Origin: an uncultured Chloroflexota bacterium
GTDB lineage: Bacteria > Chloroflexota > Anaerolineae > Anaerolineales > Anaerolineaceae
NCBI GenBank assembly: GCA_902786265.1
Contig: CADACE010000007.1
Coordinates: forward strand, 106,845 to 170,844
Direction of reading: 5' to 3'
Length of the DNA: 64,000 bases
Below, in pieces: positions 1 through 8,263 of this stretch; the first letter of the stretch is position 1, and each line of letters opens with the position of its first letter. Both the position numbers and the translations under genes were made by a program. The notes below the pieces were generated by a model. The model did no database searches and was not told the origin of the DNA. It saw only the letters and a program-made list of their open reading frames with translations.

Positions 1-1040
1 AATCGGCATCGGTGCAAACTGCTTCCCGCATTTTGGAAAATTTTACTCCGGCATCATCGGTGAAAACCAGCGCATCCGCACCGTTCATCTGGTAAAGAAA
101 GTTCCCGATATATCCCCGCAGCCGGTTGACATATACATGAAACGCCAGTTCACATTCTTTGTTCCCCTGTTCTGCTGCCCGGATAACTTCGCCGAGGTTG
201 GAGGAAAAGGATGAAAGGCCGATCATACCGCACTTTTTGTTAAGGTAGTCGGATGCCTGATCCGGGGTCATCCCTTTGCGGACCATGTCAAGCACGATTT
301 CCGGGTCCAGGTCTCCGCAGCGTGTCGACATCACCAGCCCGGCAACGGGAGAATAGCCCATGGAAGTGTCAACGGAATGTCCGTTTTGGAATGCGCAGAC
401 CGAGGAACCGCCCGTACCGAGATGGCACATGATCAGTTTGACCTGATCCAGCGGCTTGTTCATCAGTTCCGCGGCTCTCCGGCTGACGTACTGGTAGGAA
501 AGGCCGTGGAAACCGATCTTATGCCAGCCGTATTTCTGCGCGTCAGACTGCGGAATGGCATACGCGGTGTGTTCCGGGGCCATTTGTGAGTGGAAGGCCG
601 TATCAAATATGGCGTACTGTGGGATCCCTGGCAGTTTTTCGAGACAGACCTCGATGACGCTGTAGGAATTCGGATTATGGATCGGAGCAAGCGGCAGGCA
701 TTCTCGCAGTTTCGCGAGAGCCTCTTCATCCAGAAGAGCGGATTTTTTGAAATAGGGTCCGCCGTTGACAAAACGATGTCCGACCGCGTCGATCCGCACA
801 CCGTTTGTCTGCAGAACTTCAAGGATTTTTTCCGCAGCCAGGCGATGGGTGGAAAAATCCGCTTCAATGCTGCCGGAAATATCATTGATCGTCCAATCCA
901 GACATGCGGCGGATTTTGTTAAGGTTGCGACATTCCGCGCCTTGCCGAATGCCGCGATATCCGGTTCACTACCGCCGTTTTGATGAAAAACCGTGAAACC
1001 CTGAGAGGAGCTGCCGCAGTTGAATATCAGTATGTTCATA
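1..1040 (-). CDS. ackA: Acetate kinase (C-terminus beyond window)
   Basis: Acetokinase-family enzyme that makes ATP and acetate from acetyl phosphate in the cytoplasm. About 346 codons are visible from the ATG at 1040; the last 50 or so residues lie left of the window. The N-terminal phosphate-binding loop NCGSSS gives N7, S10 and S12. VGHRFVNGG carries the catalytic Arg, FDTAFH the catalytic Asp, HLGTGGS the nucleotide loop, and MSTRCGDLDP the transition-state Arg. The usual HLGNGAS and HRVVHGG are slightly altered (HLGTGGS, HRFVNGG), so a propionate or butyrate kinase relative is possible. The C-terminal metal-binding Glu cannot be checked. No phosphotransacetylase gene is seen next to it in the window. 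Confidence 0.85.
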
Positions 1041-1137
1041 ATCACCCAATCGATCCTTTTCAATCATTGCTGTTGTCCAAAGGTATCTGCCGGGAAACCT
1101 TTGGTGATCGTTTCCGCTGACAAATATCTACAAATAC

Positions 1138-1166
1138 ATTATAGCGTAAAACAGGAATGACGGGAA
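1138..1166 (-). promoter_or_regulatory. Possible promoter for the acetate kinase gene
   Basis: On the minus strand a perfect TATAAT (1138-1143) lies 17 bases downstream of TTCCCG (1161-1166), about 100 bases before the kinase start. The -35 half is poor, so only the -10 is convincing. Confidence 0.35.
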
Positions 1167-1259
1167 TTCAATCCGGACAGTTTCAATGTATACGGATGTT
1201 TGCAGAATTCCGGTACCTGAAGCACATTTGCGTGTAAAATAAAAAGAGGAGGCCTCCAG

Positions 1260-2333
1260 ATGAAAAGACAGAAAACGATCCTGATGAATTTATTGCTGGT
1301 GTTCGTTCTGTGTTTTGGCTTTTGTCATGCAGTCAGCGCACAATCGGACGCGGAGCCTTATATTGCTGTACATTCAGCGGAAGAATTGTCAGAGCTTTTT
1401 ACAAAAGTTAAATCCTACCTGGATGAAAACGGTGAAAGATTGCTGCAGAGCCTTGATGACACACAGAGCCGTGTTGTTACCCAGGCGCTTATCCGGTCCT
1501 GGGCTGTCGTCCAATATGAAGATGCGACACCGCAGCAGATCGATGATGCGTGGGATGCGCTTTACAATATGTCGCTTTTCCTTGGGCTTGCTGCCGATCC
1601 GCAGGAATCATTTTCTTCCGGACTTCTTTTTGAGTACGCGGTTCAGCTGCTGGATCAGGAATATTATGATCTGCTTGCCGCATCCGGTGAAGACCCGGAA
1701 AATATCGAATACGCGGAGTACCTGCGCGGTGTCGCGGAAGGACTGGTGGAGACTCCGGAAGAATTCACCGCGGATGAAGTTCAGGATTACCTTTTTGAAA
1801 TCTATCAGGAAACTTATCTGGCAGCCGGGTTGAAGGCCATCGCGCATACGGAAGCGCTGCCGCAGCCGGAAGATCTTTTCGCTGAAGAGCCCGGGACCGC
1901 AATGAGGCCGAACCCGGCGGTAAAGTATGATTCCGCGGAACCTCTGAACCGCATGCTCGGAATTGTCATGCCGGAACTGCCGGCGGATTTTGACGCGAAA
2001 ACCGGATATTATTCGATCCTTGCGGATGTAGTCGCGGAAATCGAATATGATTTTCCTGATGACGGAAGGCTCGTCCTGCGCCTTTCTCCTGAAACTGAGG
2101 CTGATATCAGCGGTGTTTACGGAGCAGAATTCTTTAAGGATTGGGAAATTGCCGGGACAATGGTTGAAGTTGACAAATATCAGGCTATGCTTATTGCCAA
2201 AGGGATCGTGAACACCGCGGATGAAAAACCTTACAGTTTTGCTGTGGACGCTGAAGGTTTGACCGAAGAACAATTCAATAAAGCGGTTGTTTACTTTGTG
2301 GAAAATTGCAGAAATCAAAAAGCCTTGAAGTGA
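1260..2333 (+). CDS. Secreted protein of unknown function
   Basis: 357 residues with a clear Sec signal peptide (hydrophobic stretch about residues 9-26, likely cleavage after VSAQS) and no lipobox Cys. The mature part is acidic, rich in Glu, Asp and Ala, and predicted mostly helical; I recognise no domain. The start at 1260 has the strong ribosome site GAGGAGG a few bases upstream. Its stop is 16 bases before the next gene, a TM2-type membrane protein, so the two are probably co-transcribed and both act at the envelope. Function unknown. Confidence 0.8.
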   Translation: MKRQKTILMNLLLVFVLCFGFCHAVSAQSDAEPYIAVHSAEELSELFTKVKSYLDENGERLLQSLDDTQSRVVTQALIRSWAVVQYEDATPQQIDDAWDALYNMSLFLGLAADPQESFSSGLLFEYAVQLLDQEYYDLLAASGEDPENIEYAEYLRGVAEGLVETPEEFTADEVQDYLFEIYQETYLAAGLKAIAHTEALPQPEDLFAEEPGTAMRPNPAVKYDSAEPLNRMLGIVMPELPADFDAKTGYYSILADVVAEIEYDFPDDGRLVLRLSPETEADISGVYGAEFFKDWEIAGTMVEVDKYQAMLIAKGIVNTADEKPYSFAVDAEGLTEEQFNKAVVYFVENCRNQKALK

Positions 2334-2349
2334 AAAGGAAAGAATTATT

Positions 2350-2808
2350 ATGTATGATTTTTTATCAAATCTCAATCTGTCTCAAAAAGGGGTCCTGATT
2401 TTCTGGAGTGTTTCGCTGTGCATATTCTTTATTTTTCTCGTGATTTTAGCAAGAAGAATTTCAATCGGAATAAAGGCATATGTTGAAAATAACGGAAGGA
2501 TCAACCAATATCTCGCGGCTGTTCCCTCGGACCGTATCGGGACGGTCAATGCTGTATATCAGAATACCAGAAAGCATTTATCCGGAGCGCTGCTCCTCTG
2601 TATCGTCGGCGGTACCTTCGGTTTTCAGCGGATCTATCTCGGGAAAAAGTCATCGGCCGTTTCCATGTTCCTCTTTTTCTGGACCGGTATTCCGACAATT
2701 ATTTCCATCTTTGACCTGACTCTGATGCCAAAAACTATTTCAGAATTCAATCTGGGTGTGGTGGAATCTCTTTATAACCAGATTGCAGCCCCGAAGCTTG
2801 AGAATTGA
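2350..2808 (+). CDS. TM2-domain-like membrane protein
   Basis: 152 residues. One N-terminal membrane helix (about 15-37) is followed by a soluble stretch. The C-terminal half has two hydrophobic helices joined by the TM2-type signature GGTFGFQRIYLGK, compared with the usual GxxGxHRFYLG. TM2 proteins are small envelope proteins of poorly known role. An AAGGAA ribosome site precedes the ATG. It lies 16 bases after the secreted protein gene and is followed by a long hairpin at 2821-2857, which probably ends the transcript. Confidence 0.7.
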   Translation: MYDFLSNLNLSQKGVLIFWSVSLCIFFIFLVILARRISIGIKAYVENNGRINQYLAAVPSDRIGTVNAVYQNTRKHLSGALLLCIVGGTFGFQRIYLGKKSSAVSMFLFFWTGIPTIISIFDLTLMPKTISEFNLGVVESLYNQIAAPKLEN

Positions 2809-2820
2809 GCGTAATCATTT

Positions 2821-2857
2821 GTTATCAGCTGTCCGGATCCGACCGGCAGCTGATAAC
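2821..2857 (+). terminator. Long hairpin after the TM2 gene
   Basis: The arms GTTATCAGCTG (2821-2831) and CAGCTGATAAC (2847-2857) are perfect complements, and CCGG/CCGG pairs again inside the loop. There is no T-run after it, so it is either a weak terminator or an mRNA 3'-end stabiliser. Confidence 0.45.
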
Positions 2858-2889
2858 CGATGTCTGCCTGCCGAGGGCGAACCTCTATC

Positions 2890-2926
2890 ATCTTTAATTC
2901 TTTATTCTTCATTCTTAATTTATAAT
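2890..2926 (+). promoter_or_regulatory. lysS promoter region inside a heptamer-repeat spacer
   Basis: TATAAT at 2921-2926 lies 44 bases before the lysS start and is the likely -10 box; no good -35 is seen at the right distance. The preceding 35 bases repeat with a period of seven (units such as ATTCTTT, ATTCTTC, ATTCTTA). The same periodicity recurs in other spacers of this window. Confidence 0.45.
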
Positions 2927-2970
2927 AGGCTCTGACTTTTTAGTTGAATTTTACAAGAGAAGGTGCATCA

Positions 2971-4917
2971 ATGGATCTGAACGATCTCGAAAAAATCCGT
3001 GTAGAGAAAATCAATAAACTCAAAGAAAATCACATCGAACCTTATCCGACCCGTTCTTATGTGAACAGCACGATCCGCAAGGCTTGTGATGCTTTTGAAG
3101 CTGCTGAAGCGAAGGGCGAAACCGATACGACTGAATATATCATTGCCGGCAGAATGCGCAGCCTGCGTGTGATGGGAAAACTGGCGTTTACGCACATTGA
3201 AGATTCCACCGGCCGTCTGCAGCTTTTCCTCCGTGTGAATGAGATGGGTGAAAAACTGCAATTCTTTAAGGATTACTTTGACCTTGGCGATTTTGTGGAA
3301 GCTAAAGGCACGATGATGCGCACAAAATCAGGCGAACTTTCCCTGCTGACGACGGATATCCGCATGCTGGCAAAAGCTGTATCTCCGCTGCCGGCTGCCA
3401 AGGAAGAGATCGTTGACGGGAAAAAGATCAGCTATACCGGTTTGAACGATCCGGAACTCCGCTATCGCCAGCGCTATGCCGACCTGGTCGTGAATGACGG
3501 TGTGAAGGATATTTTCCGCAAGCGCGCGAAAATCGTCAGCGCGATCCGCAGCTTTTTGGACAGCAATGATTTTCTGGAAGTGGAAACCCCGATCCTTCAG
3601 CCGATCTATGGCGGCGCCGCAGCTCGTCCGTTTGTGACCCATCATAACCAGCTGCATCAGGACCTTTTCCTGCGCATTTCCTTTGAATTGTATCTGAAGC
3701 GTCTGCTGGTCGGCGGTCTTGACCGCGTTTATGAAATCGGCCGCGACTTCCGGAATGAAGGCGTTTCCTACAAACACAATCCTGAATTCACCCAGGTGGA
3801 ATTCTATTGCGCTTACTTCGATTACCTGAAGGTGATGGATTTTGTCGAAGAGATGCTGCGCTATACTGCCCAGCAGACTCTGGGTACGACACAATTCACC
3901 TACAACGGCATTGAAATCGATTTCGGCAAACCCTGGAACCGCGTGAACATGCGCCAGGGGATCATCGATACCGCCGGTATCGATATCGCTGAATATCCGA
4001 CGACGGAAGCCCTGGCAGATGCCATGAAAGCAAAGGGCATCCAGTTCAAACCGGGCACTCCGCGCGGAAAACTGATCGATCAGCTCGTCGGCGACTATCT
4101 GGAACCGACTTTTGTCCAGCCGACCTTCCTTTATGATTATCCGTGGGAAATCTCCCCGCTTGCCAAACGTAAGCCGGATGATCCTACAACCACCGAACGG
4201 TTCGAGGGCTTTGTCGCGGGTATGGAACTCTGCAATGCCTTCACCGAACTGAATGACCCGATCGATCAGGAGATCCGCTTCCTGGAAATGGGCCGCTCTT
4301 ACGATAAGGACGATGACGAAAATAACCCGATCGATGAAGATTACCTGCGGGCAATGCGCTACGGTATGCCTCCCTGCGGCGGTTTCGGTATGGGGATCGA
4401 CCGCCTGACCATGCTGCTCACGGACAGCTCCACGATCCGTGAAGTGCTGCTCTTCCCGCATCTGCGGGACCGCGGCAACAGCGGGGATAATGAAGAAGCT
4501 GCCGCCCCGGCAGCTCCGGCAGCCGCTGCTGAAGAGAAAATCGATTTTTCCAACGTCGAAATTGAACCGCTTTTCAAGGATTTTGTCGATTTTGAGACTT
4601 TCTCCAAATCCGATTTCCGCGCTGTGAAAGTCAAGGACTGCGTGGCTGTCCCGAAGAGCAAAAAACTGCTGAAATTCACGCTGGATGACGGTACGGAAAA
4701 TGAACGGACCATCCTGAGCGGCATTCATGCTTATTATGAACCGGAGACCCTGATCGGGAAAACGCTGGTAGCCATCGTCAATCTGCCTCCGCGGCCGATG
4801 ATGGGGCTGGAATCCTGCGGTATGCTGCTTTCAGCGATCCATCACGAAAACGGCGAAGAGAAGCTCAACCTGCTGATGGTTGACCCGCACATTCCTGCCG
4901 GCGCGAAGCTGTATTAG
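2971..4917 (+). CDS. lysS: Lysyl-tRNA synthetase (class II) with C-terminal tRNA-binding domain
   Basis: Charges tRNA-Lys with lysine in the cytoplasm. 648 residues, compared with about 490-510 for a normal bacterial LysRS. An N-terminal OB-fold anticodon domain (about 40-150) is followed by the class II core with motif 2 (GRDFRNEG) and motif 3 (GFGMGIDRL). After the core comes an Ala/Pro/Glu linker and then about 128 residues matching the MetG C-terminal/Trbp111-type tRNA-binding OB fold (LSGIHAYYEPETLIGK, NLPPRPMMGLESCGMLL). I chose the ATG at 2971 because GAGAAGGTG lies just upstream; a TTG nine codons earlier is open but lacks a ribosome site. A strong terminator follows. The extra domain is standard for MetRS but unusual for LysRS. 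Confidence 0.95.
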   Translation: MDLNDLEKIRVEKINKLKENHIEPYPTRSYVNSTIRKACDAFEAAEAKGETDTTEYIIAGRMRSLRVMGKLAFTHIEDSTGRLQLFLRVNEMGEKLQFFKDYFDLGDFVEAKGTMMRTKSGELSLLTTDIRMLAKAVSPLPAAKEEIVDGKKISYTGLNDPELRYRQRYADLVVNDGVKDIFRKRAKIVSAIRSFLDSNDFLEVETPILQPIYGGAAARPFVTHHNQLHQDLFLRISFELYLKRLLVGGLDRVYEIGRDFRNEGVSYKHNPEFTQVEFYCAYFDYLKVMDFVEEMLRYTAQQTLGTTQFTYNGIEIDFGKPWNRVNMRQGIIDTAGIDIAEYPTTEALADAMKAKGIQFKPGTPRGKLIDQLVGDYLEPTFVQPTFLYDYPWEISPLAKRKPDDPTTTERFEGFVAGMELCNAFTELNDPIDQEIRFLEMGRSYDKDDDENNPIDEDYLRAMRYGMPPCGGFGMGIDRLTMLLTDSSTIREVLLFPHLRDRGNSGDNEEAAAPAAPAAAAEEKIDFSNVEIEPLFKDFVDFETFSKSDFRAVKVKDCVAVPKSKKLLKFTLDDGTENERTILSGIHAYYEPETLIGKTLVAIVNLPPRPMMGLESCGMLLSAIHHENGEEKLNLLMVDPHIPAGAKLY

Positions 4918-4928
4918 TACGAAATAAA

Positions 4929-4967
4929 GAGTGAGAAGGGAAAAATCCTCTCACTCTGTATTTTTTT
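4929..4967 (+). terminator. Rho-independent terminator of lysS
   Basis: GAGTGAGA (4929-4936) pairs with TCTCACTC (4949-4956), and a run of seven T follows at 4961-4967. Confidence 0.85.
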
Positions 4968-5010
4968 AATCACCGGGTTTGTTTTTTCTGAGGATGCAAT
5001 AGGTAAAAAA

Positions 5011-5685
5011 ATGGAAAAAATCAGTATCCTTTGGGATCTGGACGGAACGATCATTGATTCGGCAGACCTCTATTATGAGGCCTACCGGCCTGTTTTTAAA
5101 AAGTATCATCTCGGACCGTTTGCCATGACAGAAGAGGAATACCGCTCCCGCTATTTCGGACAGGGAGTTGAGGTATGTCTCCGTGATCATATTGACGGGC
5201 CTGTCTCTGATGAGCAGATGGCTGCGATGAAGTGGGATTATCTGCTCGCGGCAAACAAGCATCTGATGTCCTCTCCTGACGGCGGTATACGGCTTCTCCC
5301 GGGGGTGGAGGAAGTGATCAATGCGTTTTTTGAAAAGGGATATCCGATGGCGATCGCTTCCACGTCCTGGCTGCCAACGGTCGTTCACTCTTTGGAAAAA
5401 GTCGGTTTGCTGGAAAAATTTGCCAATATTTCTTCCGGATTTCTGCTCCCTTCCAAGCCCGCTCCGGACGTATTCCTTCTCGCGGCGGCTTTGAACCGTA
5501 TGCCCGCGGACCGCTGTGTGGTTTTCGAGGATTCTCTGGCCGGCATGCGCGGCGCGAAGAACGCGGGCATGAAATGTGTCGGGATCAGTACGTCGGTGGA
5601 TGTGTCGAAAATGATCGATGCTGATATCAGGATCGATTCCTATCCGGACCTGAAAATTGAAGACGTAGAGCGGTTATTTGATTAA
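5011..5685 (+). CDS. HAD-superfamily sugar-phosphatase/beta-phosphoglucomutase-like protein
   Basis: 224 residues of the haloacid dehalogenase fold with a small helical cap (subclass I). Motif I DLDGTIIDS gives the nucleophile Asp and the acid/base Asp; motif II is the Thr/Ser of IASTSW; motif III is the Lys of SKPAPDVF; motif IV is VFEDSLAG. These motifs fit phosphoglucomutase/phosphatase relatives acting on sugar phosphates, but the substrate cannot be read from sequence. It stands alone after the lysS terminator. The ribosome site (TAGG) is weak. Confidence 0.8.
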   Translation: MEKISILWDLDGTIIDSADLYYEAYRPVFKKYHLGPFAMTEEEYRSRYFGQGVEVCLRDHIDGPVSDEQMAAMKWDYLLAANKHLMSSPDGGIRLLPGVEEVINAFFEKGYPMAIASTSWLPTVVHSLEKVGLLEKFANISSGFLLPSKPAPDVFLLAAALNRMPADRCVVFEDSLAGMRGAKNAGMKCVGISTSVDVSKMIDADIRIDSYPDLKIEDVERLFD

Positions 5686-5764
5686 ATCGATTGATGAATG
5701 CGGTCATTTAGCTGAATTAATTGCTGATCAAGTGAAATATCACAGGTTTTAAGTAATTATACCT

Positions 5765-5793
5765 TTGCAAAATTTGAATACTTATGGTATATT
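5765..5793 (+). promoter_or_regulatory. Promoter of the infC operon
   Basis: TTGCAA (5765-5770) and TATATT (5788-5793) are separated by exactly 17 bases, about 70 bases before the infC start. A short hairpin TCATGAT/ATCATGA (5817-5837) lies in the leader just before the ribosome site. Confidence 0.6.
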
Positions 5794-5862
5794 TTTCCAT
5801 TGCGAAGTTTATTTCATCATGATTTGATTTATCATGAAGGAAATAAAATAAAGGAGTTAACT

Positions 5863-6495
5863 ATCAGTACACAAGATTTCCGCGTAAATGAGATGATCCG
5901 GATTCCGGAAATCCGCGTCATCGATAACCAGGGGAACAACCTGGGCGTTATGTCAACCCGGGAAGCGCTGCAAATAGCGCGTGACCGTGATTTGGATTTG
6001 GTTGAAGTTTCACCCAATGCAAATCCGCCGGTATGCCGCATCATCGATTTTGGTAAGTTCCTGTATGAACGAACCAAGAAAGAAAAGGAAGCGAAGAAGT
6101 CTCAGGTCAAAATCGAGGTGAAAGAGATCCGCCTTCGCCCGAAGACAAATGACCATCATCGTGGGTTCAAAACGCGCGACGCGCGGCGCTGGCTGTTGGA
6201 GAATAAAAAGGTCCGGGTCACCGTCCGTTTCCGCGGCCGTGAAATCACATATCCGGAGCTCGCGCTGGAAGACTTGAAGGAGATAGCGGAAGAACTTAGC
6301 GATATCGCGACGATCGAACAGGCGCCGGCGATGGAGGGACGTGTGATGAGCATGCTCATGTCCCCGAATCCCAAGAAGATCGCCAAATATAAGGCTGATC
6401 TGGCTGCCCATAACATTGTCGAGGAACCGTTCGATGAGGACGAGGAAGATATCGATGAAGATGAAGACATGGATGAGGAAGAATCAGAAGAATAA
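5863..6495 (+). CDS. infC: Translation initiation factor IF-3, probable AUC start
   Basis: Binds the 30S subunit, checks the start codon-anticodon match and prevents early 50S joining. The N-terminal domain (NEMIRIPEIRVID...) and C-terminal domain (EVKEIRLRPKTNDHH...) are both typical. The perfect ribosome site AAGGAG (5851-5856) is followed after six bases by ATC at 5863, and no ATG, GTG or TTG lies in frame at a suitable distance. The frame is open upstream, but those codons come before the ribosome site. An AUU/AUC-type start is the classic basis of IF-3 autoregulation. The product is 210 residues, about 30 longer than usual because of a highly acidic C-terminal tail of Asp and Glu. rpmI and rplT follow. 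Confidence 0.92.
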   Translation: MSTQDFRVNEMIRIPEIRVIDNQGNNLGVMSTREALQIARDRDLDLVEVSPNANPPVCRIIDFGKFLYERTKKEKEAKKSQVKIEVKEIRLRPKTNDHHRGFKTRDARRWLLENKKVRVTVRFRGREITYPELALEDLKEIAEELSDIATIEQAPAMEGRVMSMLMSPNPKKIAKYKADLAAHNIVEEPFDEDEEDIDEDEDMDEEESEE

Positions 6496-6516
6496 AGAAT
6501 CAGAATAATTTTTTTC

Positions 6517-6544
6517 TTCACTGATTCAGAAAACCGTGTATAAT
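6517..6544 (+). promoter_or_regulatory. Possible internal promoter for rpmI-rplT
   Basis: TTCACT (6517-6522) and a perfect TATAAT (6539-6544), 16 bases apart, lie between infC and rpmI. The nearby arms GAATCAG (6497-6503) and CTGATTC (6521-6527) could pair around a T-rich loop. Confidence 0.4.
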
Positions 6545-6609
6545 ATCTAAGCTAATCGAATGGCATTCAATTCTGGGTGCTGTTTAATTTTGTTGTAAGG
6601 AGTTTTGTT

Positions 6610-6840
6610 GTGCCACGCAAGCAGACTGCAGGAAAATATAAGTTGAAGACCCATAAGGCAACGTCCAAACGTTTCCGCCTGACCGGGTCCGGCATGCTGG
6701 TTCGCACGAAGGGTGGTAAGAGCCATTTCCGCCGCCGCACTTCCGACCGCACCAAGCTGCTTTTGTCTGAGATGGTCACCGTCGAAGGTAAGAAAACCAT
6801 CGTCCGTGTGAAGCGTCTCGCTCCCTATATGGAGCATTAA
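6610..6840 (+). CDS. rpmI: 50S ribosomal protein L35
   Basis: Small basic protein of the large ribosomal subunit, 76 residues. KLKTHKATSKRFRLTGSG matches the L35 signature KxKTHKgaaKRFk. The start is GTG at 6610, seven bases after AAGGAG (6597-6602); an in-frame ATG eleven codons earlier would come before that ribosome site and is rejected. The N-terminus is about ten residues longer than many L35s (MPRKQTAGKYKLKTHK). It lies between infC and rplT, the conserved operon order. Confidence 0.93.
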   Translation: MPRKQTAGKYKLKTHKATSKRFRLTGSGMLVRTKGGKSHFRRRTSDRTKLLLSEMVTVEGKKTIVRVKRLAPYMEH

Positions 6841-6927
6841 TCGTTATTCATTAATTTTTTAGTACGGCTATCGGATGTTCACAACTGATCAGATGATCGA
6901 CGTCCGAGGGTTCGTAAAGGAGTTTAT

Positions 6928-7278
6928 ATGGCACGTGTAAAGGGAGGTCCGCAAGGACATCGCCGCCACAAGAAGTTATTGAAGAGTGCGGAGGGTTACG
7001 TCCTCACTCGCCGCAAGCTGTTCCGCCGCGCTAATGAAACCATGCTTACCGCTCTCTGGTATGCTTACCGCGACCGCCGCGTACGCAAGCGCGAACTGCG
7101 CAAACTGTGGATCGCAAGAATTAACGCAGCAGCCCGGCTCAATGGAATTTCCTACAGCCGCCTGATTGCCGGTCTGAAGAAAGCAAACGTTGTCCTGAAT
7201 CGCAAGATGCTGGCTGACGTTGCGGTTCGTGACCCTCAGGCGTTCAGCAAGATTGCCGAAATCGCAAAAGCTGCATAA
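6928..7278 (+). CDS. rplT: 50S ribosomal protein L20
   Basis: Binds 23S rRNA early in 50S assembly. 116 residues with the hallmark N-terminus [18 protein letters not shown] and the C-terminal globular part ([17 protein letters not shown]). AAAGGAG lies directly upstream of the ATG. L20 represses its own operon in many bacteria by binding a leader; the 87-base rpmI-rplT spacer or the infC leader could hold such a site, but I cannot identify one by eye. A strong terminator follows. Confidence 0.96.
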   Translation: MARVKGGPQGHRRHKKLLKSAEGYVLTRRKLFRRANETMLTALWYAYRDRRVRKRELRKLWIARINAAARLNGISYSRLIAGLKKANVVLNRKMLADVAVRDPQAFSKIAEIAKAA

Positions 7279-7291
7279 AAAATTAGCAAAA

Positions 7292-7320
7292 AAACAGCCC
7301 CGTCACGGGGTTGTTTTTTT
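7292..7320 (+). terminator. Terminator of the infC-rpmI-rplT operon
   Basis: AACAGCCCCG pairs with CGGGGTTGTT around a TCA loop and runs straight into seven T. Confidence 0.9.
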
Positions 7321-7347
7321 TAATCGGATGTTCAGACCGGTTTCTGT

Positions 7348-8043
7348 TTATTTTTCCGGACCGCTGTATTGGCGGTATTTGCTGGTTGTATAGCCTGCTT
7401 TGACCATTCCCACGGCCATCATTAATGCACAGATAATTCCATCCAGCACCGGTACGTGAAATTTCTCCTGTATTTGTTTATCGATCCCGGCCATTCCCGC
7501 ACAGCCCAGAACTAAAACTTCCGCGGCATCTTTTTCAATGGCAGCCTGTGCGGCGCTCATAAACAGATCCGCGCTGTTGTAACTGGCGGCGTCGATCTCA
7601 GGCGCACGGACAGATGCCGCGCTGCTGTCCAGCCCGTATTTATGGATCAGCATCTCTTTATTGGCAATAGAGTGGGATCCGGTGGAAATCACTGAAAACT
7701 TATGCCCAAGCATGCTTGCCATTTTCATGGAAGCTTCTCCGATGCCGATCACCGGTTTATCGCAGAATTCCTTCAGAAGGTCAAGGTTAGGGTCGCAATG
7801 GCAGGCAACGATAAACGCGTCATATTCATGATAGTTATCACGAATGATCTGCATCATTCCCGGCGCGGCGAGGGCTGCGTCAATGTAATAGTCGATAAAT
7901 TCCGGGGCACCGGGCGTTGAAACGGTTCTGACAGTAAATTCCCCGTCCGCATATGTTTCAGCAGCACGCTGAATGTCATTTGTCATTTCCTTACTGCTGT
8001 TCGGGTTTATGATCAGGATCCTGATATCTTTTGTCTTTTTCAT
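7348..8043 (-). CDS. Asp/Glu/hydantoin racemase-family protein
   Basis: 231 residues of the cofactor-independent, two-Cys racemase fold. The N-terminal INPNSS loop and the two catalytic Cys contexts are present: ACHCDP (C81, with C83 nearby) and LGCAGM (C181). This pattern is closest to hydantoin (allantoin) racemases, which interconvert stereoisomers through deprotonation between the two Cys. AGGAAAGG precedes the ATG on the minus strand. It diverges from livK across a 220-base spacer, so it may share regulation with the Liv transporter and PyrK/PyrD. Aspartate racemase or an arylmalonate-type activity cannot be excluded. Confidence 0.75.
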   Translation of the reverse strand: MKKTKDIRILIINPNSSKEMTNDIQRAAETYADGEFTVRTVSTPGAPEFIDYYIDAALAAPGMMQIIRDNYHEYDAFIVACHCDPNLDLLKEFCDKPVIGIGEASMKMASMLGHKFSVISTGSHSIANKEMLIHKYGLDSSAASVRAPEIDAASYNSADLFMSAAQAAIEKDAAEVLVLGCAGMAGIDKQIQEKFHVPVLDGIICALMMAVGMVKAGYTTSKYRQYSGPEK

Positions 8044-8189
8044 GGAATTCCTTTCCTGAATTGTTACTCGGATGGTTTTATATGGTAATTATAAGCTTTT
8101 CACCTGAATAATTAAATGTGAAATTTGTAAAAGTCTCGTAATTACAAGTGGGAAATTCAATATGACAAAAGTCACTATTACCAAAAAAT

Positions 8190-8217
8190 TTGCAAAATCT
8201 TTATTTGCAAGTATAAT
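8190..8217 (+). promoter_or_regulatory. Promoter of livK
   Basis: TTGCAA (8190-8195) and a perfect TATAAT (8212-8217) are 16 bases apart. The -35 sequence is repeated once within the spacer (TTTGCAA twice), which could be a regulator half-site pair. Confidence 0.6.
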
Positions 8218-8263
8218 AGTAGATACAAAAAGGGATCAGTCCCACAAACAAAGGAGAAAAGTG

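Noticed and set aside
2944..2970. TTG start for lysS at 2944
   Set aside because: No ribosome site before it; the ATG at 2971 has one.
3328..4728. Long open frame antisense to lysS
   Set aside because: It lies wholly inside lysS on the opposite strand, has no ribosome site and no recognisable domain; a shadow of codon bias.
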